Shown: in pieces, positions 62,764-64,000 of the stretch
How the letters are laid out: each line of letters opens with the position of its first letter
Position numbering within the stretch: position 1 is the first letter of the stretch
NCBI GenBank assembly: GCA_029194675.1
Contig: JARFXP010000001.1
Coordinates: forward strand, 1,170,501-1,234,500
Length of the DNA: 64,000 bases
Source of the DNA: Nitrospira sp.
GTDB taxonomy: Bacteria; Nitrospirota; Nitrospiria; Nitrospirales; Nitrospiraceae
Direction of reading: 5' to 3'
Translations under genes and position numbers: made by a program
Notes under the pieces: model-generated
Seen by the model: the letters and a program-made list of their open reading frames with translations, nothing else
Told to the model about the DNA's origin: nothing
The model's database searches: none

Positions 62764-64000
62764 ATGGATGAACTGAACGAACAGCGGCAGCAACGGATCA
62801 AGAAGCTCGAAACCTTCGAAAGGCCGGCGTCGCTCCCTACGGCAGCCGTTTTGAGGTCAAGGATCGGGCCGGACAACTCCTCAATCTGCACGGCGAAAAG
62901 ACCAAGGAGACGTTGGAGCAGGAAAAGATCTCCTGCACTGTCGCAGGACGGGTCGTCGCCCTGCGGCGTTTCGGGAAGGCCGGGTTTGCCGTGCTGCAGG
63001 ACGGGTCCAACCGTCTCCAAGTGTACCTCAAGAAGGATCTCCTCTCCGAGCAGGCTTACACCATCGTGGAACAGCTCGACGTCGGGGACTGGATCGGCGT
63101 CACGGGGACGTTGTTTCGTACGAAAACGAACGAGTTCACGGTCGAGGTTCGCAGTCTGACGTTTCTCAGCAAAGCGCTCCGCCCGCTTCCCGAAAAGTGG
63201 CACGGCCTGACAGACGTCGAAACCCGATATCGACAGCGCTATGTCGATCTGATTGCCAACCCTCAGGTCCACCAGATCTTTTCGACCAGGAGCCGCATCA
63301 TTGCCGGCATCCGAACCTTTCTCATAGAGCGCGGGTTCCTCGAGGTCGAAACCCGATGATGCATCCTATTCCCGGCGGCGCGACGGCCAAGCCTTTCGTC
63401 ACGCACCACAACGCGCTCGGCGTCGATCTCTACTTGCGTATCGCGCCTGAGCTGTATTTGAAGCGGCTCATCATCGGCGGTTTTCCGCGCGTGTTCGAGA
63501 TCAACCGCAACTTCCGCAACGAAGGCATCTCGACGATTCACAATCCCGAATTCACGATGCTGGAATTCTATGTGTCGTACGCGGATTTCCAGGACCTGAT
63601 CACCCTCACTGAAGAACTGATCTCGGACCTGGCTCAACAGATTCACGGCAAGATGGTCATTCCATACCAAGGGAAAGAGATCGTGCTCACACCGCCGTGG
63701 CGACGATGGTCTTACCACCAGGCCATCCTGGAGGTGAATAGCCTCGACCCAGCGGTATTCCACGATCGAGAGAAGGCTCTGGCGGCCGCCAAACGACTGA
63801 GTGTGCCGGTGGATCAGAAAGCATCGTTGTTCACGATCCTGAACGAAATTTTCGAGGAAACCGTCGAACCCAATCTCCAACAGCCCACCTTCATCACGGA
63901 CTATCCGATCGAGATTTCTCTCCGCTCGCAAGGCGGAAGGATACGGAGCCGAACCTGACCGACCGATTCGAAATCTACATTGCTGGGCGGGAAATCGCGA
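62764..64000 (+). pseudogene. lysS: Damaged, partial copy of lysS
   Basis: ATG at 62764. A deletion around codon 17 (CTCGAGCTCCTTCG reads CTCGAAACCTTCG) shifts the frame, another lies at about 63350 (GAAACTCCG reads GAAACCCG), and ATTTCTCCG reads ATTTCTCTCCG near 63915. The class II motif 2 region is intact in one frame. Numerous synonymous differences from copy 1. Runs off the right edge. Confidence 0.82.

Larger units (their letters stand above)
53771..64000 (+). repeat. Second copy of the 36991-47240 segment
   Basis: Same gene order as 36991 onward: phnW, nucleotidyltransferase, CDP-alcohol transferase, LPG-type protein, two PilZ genes, small membrane gene, PilZ, lnt, prfB, lysS. The offset to copy 1 falls from 16780 at phnW to 16722 at lnt and 16715 at lysS, so copy 2 has a net loss of about 60 bases, mainly 1-2 base deletions in runs. 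Substitutions are scarce from phnW through lnt but frequent at the very start, in prfB and in lysS. It extends past the right edge. Confidence 0.9.

Noticed and set aside
53771..64000. Treating each open piece of the second copy as a separate short gene
   Set aside because: The pieces are in-frame parts of broken copies of the 36991-47240 genes, as alignment by eye shows.
1..64000. tRNA or rRNA genes
   Set aside because: No cloverleaf-like or rRNA-like stretch was recognised by reading both strands; a covariance-model search was not possible here.

Overview
The window looks like a chromosomal segment of a Gram-negative, meso-DAP-type bacterium, most probably Nitrospira or a close relative (Nitrospirota). 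This is inferred from gene content and style: a dcw cluster, many PilZ proteins, an lnt-prfB-lysS-lolC/E-lolD block, DUF2914, DUF1499 and SCP2 proteins, and many small zinc-ribbon genes. No rRNA, tRNA or CRISPR array was recognised.

Layout. 0-10.3 kb, minus strand: division/cell-wall cluster rsmH-ftsL-ftsI-murE-murF-mraY-murD-ftsW-murG (murG runs off the left edge), with a strong promoter and a MraZ-box-like triplet at its head. 10.5-15.4 kb: a secreted repeat protein, a BNR-type lipoprotein, YajQ and CstA. 15.6-20 kb is accessory: an ispA (prenyl synthase) remnant, a TIR-like protein, a Phd/RelE-type toxin-antitoxin pair and small zinc-ribbon proteins between copies of a palindromic ~125-bp repeat. 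20-26.4 kb: lipoprotein, unknown genes, DUF2914, DUF1499, PilZ, an FNR-type reductase interrupted by one in-frame amber codon, SpeD and an SCP2-like protein. 26.4-31.5 kb: RND efflux pump, membrane-fusion protein and a TetR regulator with a clear operator.

33-41.3 kb holds the most distinctive system: a phosphonate pathway that probably makes a phosphonolipid or other 2-aminoethylphosphonate (AEP) conjugate. It has a PEP mutase fused to a nucleotidyltransferase, a two-subunit phosphonopyruvate decarboxylase, an AEP transaminase, a stand-alone nucleotidyltransferase, a CDP-alcohol phosphatidyltransferase with an extra N-terminal domain, and an LPG-synthase/flippase-like membrane protein. The expected flow is PEP to phosphonopyruvate, phosphonoacetaldehyde, AEP, CMP-AEP, then transfer to an alcohol acceptor in the membrane. 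The mutase has an atypical catalytic loop (N116 and C122 instead of K and N).

41.3-51.4 kb: PilZ genes, then lnt, prfB (with its programmed +1 frameshift), lysS, lolC/E, lolD, an outer-membrane TraF/FadL-like protein and a lipoprotein. 51.5-53.8 kb: a DUF4282 protein, a transposase remnant, a decayed hicBA pair, an intact hicBA pair and IS-end-like repeats.

From 53,771 to the right edge the segment 36,991 to about 47,240 is repeated in the same order (phnW to lysS). The second copy carries dozens of small indels, mostly 1-2 base deletions, that break almost every gene. Base substitutions are rare in the middle and more frequent in prfB and lysS. It is either a decaying duplication or, more likely, a poorly polished strain-variant copy placed in tandem by assembly. 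A family of degenerate 7-bp tandem repeats occupies several intergenic spacers, including the left edge of both copies.
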